Position numbers and translations under genes: made by a program
Shown here: positions 51,586-61,304 of the stretch, piece after piece
Layout: the number at the start of each line of letters is the position of its first letter
Numbering within the stretch: the first letter of the stretch is position 1
The notes under the pieces: model-generated
What the model was told of the DNA's origin: nothing
The model's database searches: none
Seen by the model: only the letters and a program-made list of their open reading frames with translations
DNA from: Holtiella tumoricola
Lineage (GTDB): Bacteria > Bacillota > Clostridia > Lachnospirales > Cellulosilyticaceae
Length of the DNA: 64,000 nucleotides
Direction: 5' to 3'
Assembly: GCF_027857615.1 (NCBI RefSeq)
Contig: NZ_JAQIFT010000059.1
Span: 1 to 64,000, forward strand

Positions 51586-52803
51586 ATGATTAAAGAAATC
51601 TACACAAGGACAGTTAAACAAATTTCATTAAATGTAGTAGATAGTAAATTAGAGTCAGTAAGAAAGAAAAATATTACTAAAACAGGCTATAGAGTTTATG
51701 ATAAAGGTTATATTGGTGTTGCTGGTGGTATTGGAACAGTAGATTTAGGGGAATTAGAAAAAGAGGCTATTGCTAATTTAAGTTTAAAAATACCTTATGA
51801 AGAAGAAGTCGCTAAAGATTGTGATGAGTATATGGATCTTCGTGAAATTGAATTTGATGAAGTAGATTTTATTCAAGAAGTTGAAAACTTCTTGAATTAC
51901 TTAAGACGTAGTTATCCAAACTATAGTTTTTCTAATAAGATTAATATGGAAGAAACTTGTGTTACACTTAAAAATGATTGTGGTCTTAATTTATGTAGTC
52001 GAGACTTGGTTATTATAACAAGTCTTTTGGTTAGAGAAGAACATTCAGTCAATGTATTTGATACAGGTGTATTCCAAATAGATAGAGAGTGGAATCCAGA
52101 AAAACTTCAAAAAGAATTTGAACATATTGTAGGCTGTTATGGAACGGAAGTCGCACTGCCTAAACAAGATAAGATGCCAGTCATTGTTGATTTACAATTA
52201 GTAGAAAGTAAGCTTCGTCAAGAGCTAAATGGAGAAAGTGTAGGAAGGTCAAGTTCTCTTTTTAAAGATTGTATAGGTGAGCAAAAGTTTAATGAGCATT
52301 TTACATATGGACAAAGTACAAAAGAAGCTTATGGTACACCTTTCTTTGATGCCCAAGGGCGTATTAATCCTGATTATACATTTAATTTAATAGAAAAAGG
52401 TAAAATCGTAACACCTTATACAGATAAAAAGACTGCAAGAGTCTATGGTTACGATTATACGGGAAGTAGCGTATGTGACTACGATGGTGTACCCATGCTA
52501 GGACTAACCGATACCTATGTTGAACCGTCAGATAAAACACTTAAAGAATTATTGAATGGTGAGATGGGAGTACTTGTTGTAATGGCAAGTGGAGGAGACT
52601 ATACACCAGAAGGAAACTTTGGTTATCCTGTTCAGCATGCCATTCTAACAGATGGTGAAAAAATGTATGGCCGTTTACCTATGATTAATATTGCAAGTAA
52701 TGTTTATGATATGTTTGGTAATGACTTTAGAGGATGTACTAAAGACACGGTTAAGGACAATATGAGGGCTCTTGTTATAGATATGAATGTAAGTTTAGCT
52801 TAA
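51586..52803 (+). CDS. TldE/PmbA-like partner protein
   Basis: 405 residues of the PmbA/TldE class (YDKGYIGVAGGIGTVDLGEL near 38, SSLFKDCIGEQKFNEHFTYG near 222, YTGSSVCDYDGVPM near 288), lacking the HExxxH zinc motif, as expected for the non-catalytic subunit. Forms the heterodimer with the TldD-like protein encoded 12 nt upstream. AGGGGG site. Confidence 0.87.
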   Translation: MIKEIYTRTVKQISLNVVDSKLESVRKKNITKTGYRVYDKGYIGVAGGIGTVDLGELEKEAIANLSLKIPYEEEVAKDCDEYMDLREIEFDEVDFIQEVENFLNYLRRSYPNYSFSNKINMEETCVTLKNDCGLNLCSRDLVIITSLLVREEHSVNVFDTGVFQIDREWNPEKLQKEFEHIVGCYGTEVALPKQDKMPVIVDLQLVESKLRQELNGESVGRSSSLFKDCIGEQKFNEHFTYGQSTKEAYGTPFFDAQGRINPDYTFNLIEKGKIVTPYTDKKTARVYGYDYTGSSVCDYDGVPMLGLTDTYVEPSDKTLKELLNGEMGVLVVMASGGDYTPEGNFGYPVQHAILTDGEKMYGRLPMINIASNVYDMFGNDFRGCTKDTVKDNMRALVIDMNVSLA

Positions 52804-52812
52804 TGAAATAGG

Positions 52813-52850
52813 AAAAAGGAGTAGCAATTTGTAAGAGGCTACTCCTTTTT
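52813..52850. terminator. Bidirectional terminator
   Basis: 13-bp perfect stem (52813-52825 with 52838-52850), 12-nt loop, between convergent TldE and thioesterase genes. Confidence 0.88.
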
Positions 52851-52870
52851 ATATATAAAATTATTGAAAT

Positions 52871-53281
52871 TTATACCACATCGAGAGGGATGTCTTTGAT
52901 ATATCCTGTTACAGTCATTTTGGCAACTAAAGTGTCATAGGTATCCAGTAATGAGACCTCATAAATACAAGTACGTTTTGTACTATTTAAACGTGTTGCA
53001 GTAGCAGTGAGTTTATTCCCCTTGGGAGGTGAAAAATAAGAGATGGTATTATTAAGTGAGACTGTTAAAAAGCCTGCCGAATTACTAGCAACAGCAAAGG
53101 CAAAATCTCCTAGGGTGAAAAGTACGCCACCTTGTACACTTCCACCAGCATTATAATGGGTTTCCTTTAGTATGAGTTCACAAGTCGCTTGGTGTTCTTT
53201 TATGTCTACAATTTCAATACCTAGAGAAAGTGCAAAAAGATCTTTAGCAAAAAATTGCTTAAGTTTTTCTATATTTGGCAT
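52871..53281 (-). CDS. PaaI-type hotdog thioesterase
   Basis: 136 residues with the hotdog signature HYNAGGSVQGGVLFTLGDFA (about 42-61), which holds the substrate-binding helix, and SYFSPPKGNKLTATA near 82. PaaI-type enzymes hydrolyse acyl- or aryl-CoA thioesters. Acyl specificity unknown. GGAGGG site before the ATG; monocistronic. Confidence 0.88.
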   Translation of the reverse strand: MPNIEKLKQFFAKDLFALSLGIEIVDIKEHQATCELILKETHYNAGGSVQGGVLFTLGDFAFAVASNSAGFLTVSLNNTISYFSPPKGNKLTATATRLNSTKRTCIYEVSLLDTYDTLVAKMTVTGYIKDIPLDVV

Positions 53282-53433
53282 AGGTATCCCTCCTGTTTAG
53301 TATGTTTTTATAGTATAGGATATAAATTTCCAGGTCAATGGTTAAGCAGAATACTTTTAAAAGCTTTGTACCTAGGCTATAATGTAAGATGGCTAGTTCT
53401 ATAAAGAACTAGGAAAATAGAAAGGAATACCTT

Positions 53434-56367
53434 ATGTTATTACAGCAAATAGCCCAAGAAAATGGGTTTTTACTTATAGAAGAAGAATGGATTGAAGAGA
53501 TAGGAAGTTATGCACGTATTTATGAGCATATAAAAAGTGGAGCAAGACTTATACAACTTGACAATGAAGATAATCATCAAGTTTTTACAGCATCGTTTAA
53601 GACACTGCCTACAAATAATACAGGTGTGGCCCATATTGTTGAGCATACGGTGTGTTGCGCTTCTAAAAAATATCCATTGAAAGATACATTTATGGAATTA
53701 GATAAAGGTTCACTAAATACTAGCTTAAATGCATGTACTTATAAAGATATGACCATGTATTATTGTGCGAGCCAAAATGAAAAAGATTTTGGTAACTTGA
53801 TTGAAGTGTACTTAGATTTAATCTTTCATCCATTAATTCATGAGCGACTTTATTTGTTTAAGCAAGAAGGATGGCGCTATAGTATAGAAGATGCTGAAAG
53901 TCCTTTAAGTTATACAGGAATTGTTTACAATGAAATGAATGGTGAATATATGGAGCCTTCTACAAGACTTGAGCATCTTATTCATGAAAATTTATTCCCA
54001 GATACATGCTATAAATATGATTCAGGTGGAAAGCCAGAAGAGATTGTAAAATTAGATGAAAAGGCATTTTTAAGTTTTTATGATACTTATTATAAACCAA
54101 GCAACTGTACTTTCTTCTTGTATGGGAAGTGTGATTTACAAGCAAGGCTTAAGCAACTAGATGAAGTACTACAAGCTTTTGTAAAAGAAGAAATAAGAGC
54201 GGATATTCCTCTTCAAAAGCCTTTTGAAACATTAAAAATGTGTCAGGGGTATTATCCTATAGAAGCAAAAGAAGAAAAAGAAGAAGCACTTCTAGCGTTA
54301 ACTTTTGTAGTTGGAGAAATCCATAATGTTACGTTAAGGTTAGCTTTTGAAATGTTAGAACATATGCTTCTTAAAAGTCCAGCTTCACCTCTATATGAGG
54401 TGTTACTTGGTAAAAAGAGTATCGGTAAAAGTATAGACGAAAGTGGCTATGATACAGGGAAACGTCAACCGACTTTTTCTATTATATTAAATGGAACACA
54501 CAAGGCACATCATAATACCTTTAAAAAACGTATATTTAACGTGTTTAAAAAGTTAGTGAAAGAAGGTATTTCAAAAGATTTAATCGATGCGGCATTTAAT
54601 ACAGTAACGTTTAGTTTGAAAGAAGGGGACACACCTTGGGAAGCTAAGGGCGTTATTTTAAGTGAAGAGGTACAAATGGGTGTATTATACGATGGACATC
54701 CTTTTAGTCATTTAAAGTATGAAAAGGCACTTCAAGAGATTGCAGAGCAAAAAGATAAAGGTTACTTTGAACAGATTATAGAAACATACTTTTTAAACAA
54801 TTCCCATGCAGTTTGTGCTCTTTTAGAACCTGATGAAAAACAGTATGAGATGGAAGAAATAAAGTTTAATAATGAGCTTGAAGCTTATAAACAAAGTTTA
54901 ACACAAGAAGGTCTTACAAAGTTAATTTTAGCAAGTGAAACGCTTGAGGATTTGCAAGAACAACAAAATGCTATTGAGGACTTAGAGAAGTTACCTCATT
55001 TAAGTTTAGAGGATCTACCTAACCATCCAAAGTACCCAACCTTTACAACGAGTCAAGAAGAAGGCATAACATGGCAGTGGCATCATTTAGATACACAAGA
55101 TATTGCTTATATTCATGTGCTATTTGATGTGGCAAGTGTAAGTCAGAAAGATTTAAATTATTTAGGATTACTGAGCAATCTTCTTACCTATGTAGGTACA
55201 ACTCATTATAGTTATCATGCCTTAGAAAATGCTATAAATAAAGAAACAGGTGGACTTAATTGTAGTGTTCAAGCTTATGCAGAATGTAACAATACTCATG
55301 CTTTTAAACCCTATTTAAAAATATCTTTAAAGGTGTTAATGTCTCAACTAGAAAGCTTACCTCATTTACTTGAAGAAATCACTTGTCACACTCAGTTTAA
55401 TGATGAGATGAAGGTTCATGAATTGATTGATTTAATACTCTATGAAATGGAGCGAAGCTTTAAAAGTACGCCTGAATACCGTGCAACACGTACTCTTTAT
55501 ACTTATGGATCTCAGGCGGCAATCTATGAAGATTATGTATCTGGGATGATTTATTATGATTTTCTTAAAGCATTAAAAGTGGAGCTTATAGAAGATAGGA
55601 AAAAAGGCTTTAAGAGATTGGTAGAAAACTTAGAAAGACTTTATAAACAGATTATACAGCGCCAAGATTTATTTGTGAGTGTAACAGCACCAGCTCAGTC
55701 ACAACCTACGGTAAAAAATTATTTAGAGCAGTTTATAGGTTGTTTACCTGTACAACAATTACAAAAAGTAACTTATCAGTTTGAGCCTGAGATTAAGAAT
55801 CAAGCTTTTTACACCGCAACAGGTGTGCAGGCTATTACTATGGGAGGAAACTTTAAAGATTTAGGTTTTAACTTTACGGGAAGTTTATATGTACTTAATC
55901 ATATTTTAGACAGCACCTATTTATGGGATAAGGTAAGATTACAAGGGGGTGCCTATGGTGCTCAGTTAACGTTAGGAAGAGATGGGAATATGGTCTTTTG
56001 TTCTTCGTGTGATCCGGAACTGGGTGCCACATTAGAGGCTTTTAATGAGGCAGTAGCTTTTATCCAGAAACTAGACCTTTCGTTAAAGGAATTAGAACGT
56101 TGTATTATTGGGACAATAGGTGGGCTGACTAATCCTTTAACAATGGAACAAAAAAGTGAACAAGTCCTTATTTATGGTCTTACCCATGTCACTAAGGATA
56201 TCATTGAAAAAGAATGGCAAGAAGTTTTAAATACCACCATAGAAGATTTAAGAAATTGTGCAGATTTAGTAGAAGCAGTATGTAAGCTTAATGGAACTTG
56301 TGTTATTGGTAATCGTACAAAGATTATGGAAGAAGCGAGTCGTTTTAAGTCTATAGAGAGTTTGTAA
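53434..56367 (+). CDS. M16C presequence-protease-like metallopeptidase
   Basis: 977 residues, matching the PreP/Cym1/insulinase M16C family. Inverted zinc motif HIVEH at 67-71 and third ligand glutamate in YNEMNGEY near 173. The usual four-lobe arrangement places a second, catalytically dead half at about 540-970. Degrades short peptides within the cytoplasm. AGAAAGGAAT site before ATG. It is followed after 16 nt by a radical-SAM gene, which may be co-transcribed. Confidence 0.88.
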   Translation: MLLQQIAQENGFLLIEEEWIEEIGSYARIYEHIKSGARLIQLDNEDNHQVFTASFKTLPTNNTGVAHIVEHTVCCASKKYPLKDTFMELDKGSLNTSLNACTYKDMTMYYCASQNEKDFGNLIEVYLDLIFHPLIHERLYLFKQEGWRYSIEDAESPLSYTGIVYNEMNGEYMEPSTRLEHLIHENLFPDTCYKYDSGGKPEEIVKLDEKAFLSFYDTYYKPSNCTFFLYGKCDLQARLKQLDEVLQAFVKEEIRADIPLQKPFETLKMCQGYYPIEAKEEKEEALLALTFVVGEIHNVTLRLAFEMLEHMLLKSPASPLYEVLLGKKSIGKSIDESGYDTGKRQPTFSIILNGTHKAHHNTFKKRIFNVFKKLVKEGISKDLIDAAFNTVTFSLKEGDTPWEAKGVILSEEVQMGVLYDGHPFSHLKYEKALQEIAEQKDKGYFEQIIETYFLNNSHAVCALLEPDEKQYEMEEIKFNNELEAYKQSLTQEGLTKLILASETLEDLQEQQNAIEDLEKLPHLSLEDLPNHPKYPTFTTSQEEGITWQWHHLDTQDIAYIHVLFDVASVSQKDLNYLGLLSNLLTYVGTTHYSYHALENAINKETGGLNCSVQAYAECNNTHAFKPYLKISLKVLMSQLESLPHLLEEITCHTQFNDEMKVHELIDLILYEMERSFKSTPEYRATRTLYTYGSQAAIYEDYVSGMIYYDFLKALKVELIEDRKKGFKRLVENLERLYKQIIQRQDLFVSVTAPAQSQPTVKNYLEQFIGCLPVQQLQKVTYQFEPEIKNQAFYTATGVQAITMGGNFKDLGFNFTGSLYVLNHILDSTYLWDKVRLQGGAYGAQLTLGRDGNMVFCSSCDPELGATLEAFNEAVAFIQKLDLSLKELERCIIGTIGGLTNPLTMEQKSEQVLIYGLTHVTKDIIEKEWQEVLNTTIEDLRNCADLVEAVCKLNGTCVIGNRTKIMEEASRFKSIESL

Positions 56368-56383
56368 AAGAGAGGGCATAAAA

Positions 56384-57292
56384 ATGTTAGAAAAATTACA
56401 AGCATGTAAACTTTGTCCAAGAGCATGTGGGGTTAACCGTTTAGAAGGACAACTTGGATTTTGTAAGGCAGATAGTAAGGTATATATTGCCCGTGCTGCA
56501 CTTCATTACTGGGAGGAACCTTGTATATCAGGTGAAAAAGGATCAGGAACGGTATTCTTTTCACACTGTACTTTAAAATGTGTATTTTGCCAGAATCATG
56601 AAATTAGTACAGTTGGAAAAGGTAAAGGTATTACAATAGAAAGATTGGCACAAATTTTTATTGAACTTCAGGAGCAGGGGGCACTCAATATTAATTTAGT
56701 GACACCTACCCATTATGTGCCACAAATTATAGAAGCTTTAAAACAGGCAAAAAGCAAAGGTCTTCATCTGCCTATTATCTATAATAGCAGTGGTTATGAA
56801 AGGGTAGAAACTTTAAAACTGTTAGAAGGATCTATTGATGTGTACCTACCAGATTTCAAATATTTTAAAGAGAGCTATGCCCAAAAGTATTCTTCTGCAC
56901 CAGGTTATAAAACCTATGCCAGTGAAGCGTTAGAAGAAATGGTACGTCAAGTAGGTAAAGCACGTTTTAATGAAGAAGGGGTTATCCAAAAAGGTGTTAT
57001 TGTAAGGCATCTTATGTTGCCAGGGTTGTTATTTGATTCTAAAAAAATTATTGAGACACTTTATCATACTTATGGTGATAAAATTTTTATAAGTATTATG
57101 AATCAATATACGCCTTTGCCACATGTCAGCCAGTATCCTGAGTTAAATCGCTCACTTTCGCCAGCACATTATGACTATTTAGTGGATTATGCCATTGAAT
57201 TAGGTGTAGAAAATGGTTTTATTCAGGAAGGTGAGACCAATAAAGAAAGTTTTATCCCACCTTTTAACGAAGAAGGAGTAGAACCTTTTTAA
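56384..57292 (+). CDS. PflX-like radical SAM protein (COG1313 type)
   Basis: 302 residues. N-terminal Cys cluster CKLCPRACGVNR (8-19), then the radical SAM cluster CTLKCVFCQN near 62-71 (CxxxCxxC), and TPTHYVPQIIEAL and YNSSGYE motifs further on. It resembles the PflX/YgiQ-neighbouring group annotated as putative pyruvate-formate-lyase-activating enzymes, whose real substrate is unknown. It lies next to the M16C peptidase with no pyruvate formate-lyase nearby. Confidence 0.85.
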   Translation: MLEKLQACKLCPRACGVNRLEGQLGFCKADSKVYIARAALHYWEEPCISGEKGSGTVFFSHCTLKCVFCQNHEISTVGKGKGITIERLAQIFIELQEQGALNINLVTPTHYVPQIIEALKQAKSKGLHLPIIYNSSGYERVETLKLLEGSIDVYLPDFKYFKESYAQKYSSAPGYKTYASEALEEMVRQVGKARFNEEGVIQKGVIVRHLMLPGLLFDSKKIIETLYHTYGDKIFISIMNQYTPLPHVSQYPELNRSLSPAHYDYLVDYAIELGVENGFIQEGETNKESFIPPFNEEGVEPF

Positions 57293-57347
57293 GGGAATTT
57301 CATATAAATAGATAAGGAGAAGATCAATGAAGGTGGTTTAGGATAAC

Positions 57348-57971
57348 ATGATAGAAGTCTTATTATTAGTCATGGCCTTATCTATAGATGCTTTTGTGGC
57401 AAGCGTTGCTTATGGTGTAGATGAAATTAAAATTCCTTTTGGTTCTGCATTTGCCTTAAGTGGCGTAAGTTCAGTTATTTTACTTATATCTATGGCATGT
57501 GGTGCACTTGTAAGTAATTGGTTGCCACCACAAGTGACTGCTATAGTATGTTTTGTGCTTTTATTACTTTTAGGTCTGTCAAGATTTTGTGAAGGTGTCA
57601 TTAAAGATGTACTTAATCGCCATTCTAATCATGTACAGGGACTAAGTTTTAAATGTTGGGACTATCATTTTATATTAGACATTTATATGGATAATACAAA
57701 AGCTGATCAAGACCATTCAAAAGTTTTAAGTGTTAAAGAAGCCATATCTTTAGGGATTGTATTGTCTTTAGATGGTATTGCTGCAGGATTTGGAAGTGGT
57801 CTTGTAGAAACACCTTATCTAGAAACAGCTATTGTTTCTATGATTGTCAGTATGGTTGCAATCTTATTAGGTTGCTGGCTAGGACATAAATTAGCTAAAC
57901 TTAAAAACATACAAATTTCATGGCTAAGTGGTGTGACATTAATTATTTTAGCTTTTATGAAATTGTTTTAA
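57348..57971 (+). CDS. ytaF: YtaF-like sporulation membrane protein (MntP-type)
   Basis: 207 residues, six membrane segments in two halves, with the MntP/YtaF motif ALSIDAFVASVAYG (10-23) and its repeat LSLDGIAAGFGSG near 139-151. YtaF-like proteins are found in spore-formers; the MntP relatives export Mn2+. Ion-transport function is inferred. No strong ribosome site (AGGTGG 12 nt upstream). A terminator follows. Confidence 0.82.
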   Translation: MIEVLLLVMALSIDAFVASVAYGVDEIKIPFGSAFALSGVSSVILLISMACGALVSNWLPPQVTAIVCFVLLLLLGLSRFCEGVIKDVLNRHSNHVQGLSFKCWDYHFILDIYMDNTKADQDHSKVLSVKEAISLGIVLSLDGIAAGFGSGLVETPYLETAIVSMIVSMVAILLGCWLGHKLAKLKNIQISWLSGVTLIILAFMKLF

Positions 57972-57980
57972 TTAGTAGAG

Positions 57981-58009
57981 GAGATTACTTAAAAGTAGTC
58001 TCTTTTTTT
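57981..58009 (+). terminator. Rho-independent terminator
   Basis: 10-bp stem with one wobble (57981-57990 with 57993-58002), T7 tail. Short but in the right place. Confidence 0.7.
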
Positions 58010-58157
58010 ATTGTACGAAGGTATTTTTCAGTGATGAGAATGGTTTTGGGAGGAAGAGAGGACAGAGAGATAAAATAGAGGACAAGTTGGCATATTTGTG
58101 AAAATGTAGGCATATAATACATTACCTATACTTAAGGGAGAAGGAGGACAAGATACT

Positions 58158-60896
58158 GTGGAAAATAAGTTTTACAGACAACCTAAGGATAAAGTTCTAA
58201 AGCAACTCAAGGTGTTAGAAGAAAAGGGACTTACAGAAAAAGAAGCGGGTAATCGTATTCAAACCTATGGAAAAAATGAATTTACTAAGCCCAAACAAAG
58301 TAGTCTCATTCAAGAGGTCAAAGAACTTTTAAGCCAACAATTGATTATTATTTTGCTGATTGCAGCAGGGATTAGCTTGCTTATTAAAGAGTACCATGAT
58401 GCAATAGGTATTTGTTTGGCTATTTTAATTGGTAGTACAATTGGTTTTATTACAGAAAGTAAATCTAAGAAAGCAGCAGATGCACTGGCTCAGATGACAG
58501 AAGATATACAAGTTAAAGTCATGCGTGATGGTGTAAAAAAAATTATTCATAAAAGTGATGTAGTTATTGGAGATATTATTTTCTTGGAAACAGGAGATAT
58601 GGTGCCAGCAGATGGACGTATCCTCAAAGCACTTGAGTTTAAAGTAAGAGAGGACATGCTGACTGGAGAATCAGATGACGTTGTAAAGCATGATTGTATT
58701 ATAGAATCAGACCATTTAGCAGATCAGAAAAATATGCTTTTTGGTGGTACCTTAGTTGCCCAAGGAACAGCTATAATGGTTGTAACTGCAACAGGAGATG
58801 GAACAGAGATGGGGCATATTGCACGTGAACTTGGAGAACGTGATACAGATACGCCACTTCAGATCAAACTAGATCATTTAGGGAAACGTATTTCACAAAT
58901 TTCTTCAGCGATTGCAGCTATGTTATTTGTCTATATGTTTTGCCAAATTATACAGGAATCTTCTATCAAGTTAGACTTTAGAAATGGAGAGGCTCTAAAG
59001 GCTTCACTGGGTGGGCTCGCTACGTGTTTCCCAGATATTAAAACAGCTTTTGTTGTTTGTGTTGCACTTATTGTAGCAGCAGTACCAGAAGGTTTAACAA
59101 CAATGATCAATATTACTCTTGCTATTACAATGAAACAAATGGCAAAAATAAATGCACTTGTACGTAAAAAAGAAGCTTGTGAAACAATCGGTAGTGTAAG
59201 TGTTATTTGTAGTGATAAAACAGGAACATTGACACAAAATCGTATGCAAGTTGAGCGTGTCTATTTAGAGGGGAAATATATTGATAAGAATGCTTTTCCT
59301 AAATACAAAGATTTCATTCATAATTGCCTTATCAATAGTACAGCAGATGTAGAATATAGTGGACAAGAACCTAAATACATAGGAAGTGCTACGGAATGTG
59401 CACTTTTAAGACTTTGCAAAGATTTTAATTATCAAACAGCAAGAGAGGTAAGTGACTTAGTACGTCAAATGCCATTTAATTCTCAAAACAAATATATGCT
59501 TACCATTATTCACACACCTAAAAAGTATAAAATTTATTCAAAAGGTGCGCCAGAAGTTATATTAGAACAATGCCAGTATGAAAGACGTGGTGATAATGTT
59601 GTACCTCTTACAGGAACACGTAAACAAGAAATTTTAAAGGAAATGGCATGTCTCCAAAAAGAAGCCATGCGTGTATTAGGTTTTGGCTATTTAGAAAGTG
59701 AAACAATCAAAGACTATAAGACACGAGAAAATTGGAATAAAACTTTAATCTTCCAAGGATTTGTAGGTATACAAGATCCTCTTCGCGACGGTGTACAAGA
59801 ATCTATTGAAATTGCCGCAGATGGTGGTATTGAAACGAAAATGCTTACAGGGGATAATATTCAAACGGCTATTGCTATAGGTAAACAACTTGGCATTGTA
59901 GGAGGACCAAATCAATTAAGAGCAGTTGAATCAAGCTATATTGATGAGCTTAGTGAAGAAGACCTTTGTAAAGAAATTAAAACAATTGGTATTGTAGCAA
60001 GATCAAAACCTACAACTAAAATGCGTATTGTACAAGCCTTACAACGCAATGGTGAAGTTGTAGCTGTAACTGGAGATGGTATTAACGATGCCCCTGCTCT
60101 TACAAAAGCAGATGTAGGTGTAGCCATGGGTATTGCAGGGACAGAAGTGAGTAAAAATGCAGCAGATATTATTTTGACAGATGATAGTTTTAGTACCATT
60201 GTACAAGCTATTAAATGGGGACGTGGGATTTATAATAACTTCCAACGCTTTATTCAGTTCCAGCTTACGGTTAACATTATTGCGTTCTTAATGGCTATTC
60301 TTAGCCAACTGATGGGACATGATATGCCATTTACAACGATCCATCTCTTATGGATTAATATTATTATGGATGGACCACCTGCTTTAGTACTGGGACTTGA
60401 ACCGATTCGTGAAACAGTTATGAAACGTAAACCTATTGATCGTAAAGCGAGTATTATTAACCGTTTTATGATTTTGACTATTGCCCTTAACAGTTTGTAT
60501 ATCGCAGGCGTACTTTATGCACAAATTAAGTGGAATTTCCTTGGCGCAGATCCAACACGTGTCATTGGACATGCCAGTGAAATGCAAACAGTAACCTTTA
60601 GTTTATTTGCATTTTTAGTATTGTTTAATGCTTTTAACTGTAGAGAATTTGGTATTGCAAGTATTTTCCCAAACTTTACAAAGAATAAAATTGCATTGCA
60701 AGTCATTGCAGCAACAGGTGCTGTACAAATTATTATTACTCAATTTGCAGGTAAGTTCTTTAATGCCGTACCACTTAATCAAAATATGTGGGGTAAAATT
60801 ATTTTAGTAGGTACTTCAGTTATTTTAGTTAATGAAATCTTAAAATTAATTATGCGTTTTACAAGTAAGCTTTTAAGACATTCTATTGACAGATAA
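58158..60896 (+). CDS. Calcium-type P-type ATPase
   Basis: 912 residues, GTG start with GAAGGAGG. P2A-type features: N-terminal cation-ATPase domain, TGES in REDMLTGESDDV, PEGL in the fourth membrane helix, phosphorylation site SDKTGTLTQNRM near 350, and hinge TGDGINDAPALTKADVGVAMG near 640. About ten membrane segments. Likely exports Ca2+ (or another divalent cation). The -35 of the promoter for the downstream Mg2+ riboswitch lies inside its final codons, so no terminator separates the two. Confidence 0.9.
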   Translation: MENKFYRQPKDKVLKQLKVLEEKGLTEKEAGNRIQTYGKNEFTKPKQSSLIQEVKELLSQQLIIILLIAAGISLLIKEYHDAIGICLAILIGSTIGFITESKSKKAADALAQMTEDIQVKVMRDGVKKIIHKSDVVIGDIIFLETGDMVPADGRILKALEFKVREDMLTGESDDVVKHDCIIESDHLADQKNMLFGGTLVAQGTAIMVVTATGDGTEMGHIARELGERDTDTPLQIKLDHLGKRISQISSAIAAMLFVYMFCQIIQESSIKLDFRNGEALKASLGGLATCFPDIKTAFVVCVALIVAAVPEGLTTMINITLAITMKQMAKINALVRKKEACETIGSVSVICSDKTGTLTQNRMQVERVYLEGKYIDKNAFPKYKDFIHNCLINSTADVEYSGQEPKYIGSATECALLRLCKDFNYQTAREVSDLVRQMPFNSQNKYMLTIIHTPKKYKIYSKGAPEVILEQCQYERRGDNVVPLTGTRKQEILKEMACLQKEAMRVLGFGYLESETIKDYKTRENWNKTLIFQGFVGIQDPLRDGVQESIEIAADGGIETKMLTGDNIQTAIAIGKQLGIVGGPNQLRAVESSYIDELSEEDLCKEIKTIGIVARSKPTTKMRIVQALQRNGEVVAVTGDGINDAPALTKADVGVAMGIAGTEVSKNAADIILTDDSFSTIVQAIKWGRGIYNNFQRFIQFQLTVNIIAFLMAILSQLMGHDMPFTTIHLLWINIIMDGPPALVLGLEPIRETVMKRKPIDRKASIINRFMILTIALNSLYIAGVLYAQIKWNFLGADPTRVIGHASEMQTVTFSLFAFLVLFNAFNCREFGIASIFPNFTKNKIALQVIAATGAVQIIITQFAGKFFNAVPLNQNMWGKIILVGTSVILVNEILKLIMRFTSKLLRHSIDR

Positions 60897-60914
60897 AAAG
60901 GGATTTTGTATGAT
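60886..60914 (+). promoter_or_regulatory. Consensus promoter of the M-box/mgtE transcript
   Basis: TTGACA (60886-60891), 17-nt spacer, TATGAT (60909-60914). The -35 overlaps the last codons of the P-type ATPase gene. Expected start about 16 nt before the M-box. Confidence 0.78.
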
Positions 60915-60934
60915 GAATAAAGAAGAGTGACATT

Positions 60935-61082
60935 TTTTAGGTGAGGCTCCTATAAAGACACAGGCTGCTGCCCAGAAAAATCTAGAGATTCCAATGGGTG
61001 AACAGAAATGATCCACAAGGTTATTTTTAATGTAGCTGACAAATCGTCTACGCTTTATAGTGCTAAAACGTTGTGAAGTCCG
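60935..61082 (+). ncRNA. M-box (ykoK) Mg2+ riboswitch
   Basis: The conserved core is recognisable: TTAGGTGAGGCTCCTATA at about 60937-60954, the GGCTGCTGCCCAGAAA block, AATGGGTGAACAG, and the 3' end GTGCTAAAACGTTGTGAAG. In the known M-box family, high Mg2+ stabilises the aptamer and favours a terminator. Here a terminator follows at 61091-61121 and mgtE comes next, so Mg2+ should shut off mgtE. Strong assignment from sequence pattern; exact boundaries are approximate. Confidence 0.95.
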
Positions 61083-61090
61083 TATTTTAT

Positions 61091-61121
61091 GGCTTTTTGC
61101 GTCTAGCAAGAAGCCTTTTTT
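61091..61121 (+). terminator. Riboswitch-controlled terminator
   Basis: GGCTTTTTGC pairs with GCAAGAAGCC (one wobble), 5-nt loop, then T6. It is the expression platform of the M-box. Confidence 0.88.
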
Positions 61122-61193
61122 ATGTGTCTAGGAAGTTATATAATGAATAAAAATGTTATAGGAATAAGTAGAAGATAAAAGGAGGTGGTATGA

Positions 61194-61289
61194 TTGGATT
61201 CGCCAAAGAGTAGCAACGAACAATCGGGAAGTAATCAGATAGACGGGGATGCGGCCAGTCATACCACAGTAGGAACTGGTGCTCCCTGA
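61194..61289 (+). CDS. 31-codon leader ORF before mgtE
   Basis: 31 codons from a TTG at 61194 with an AGGAGG site at 8-nt spacing; an ATG 6 nt earlier (spacing 4, 7-codon frame) is less well placed. The predicted peptide is rich in Ser, Asn, Gly, Asp, Glu and Pro, begins MDSPKSSNE and ends with TGAP and stop. It lies between the M-box terminator and mgtE, with mgtE starting 16 nt after its stop. It may be a leader peptide. No homologue known to me. Confidence 0.45.
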   Translation: MDSPKSSNEQSGSNQIDGDAASHTTVGTGAP

Positions 61290-61304
61290 GAGAGGGGACA
61301 GATA

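Noticed and set aside
61188..61211. ATG frame of seven codons in the mgtE leader
   Set aside because: The ATG is only 4 nt from AGGAGG, while the TTG of the 31-codon frame has 8-nt spacing; the TTG frame is preferred.
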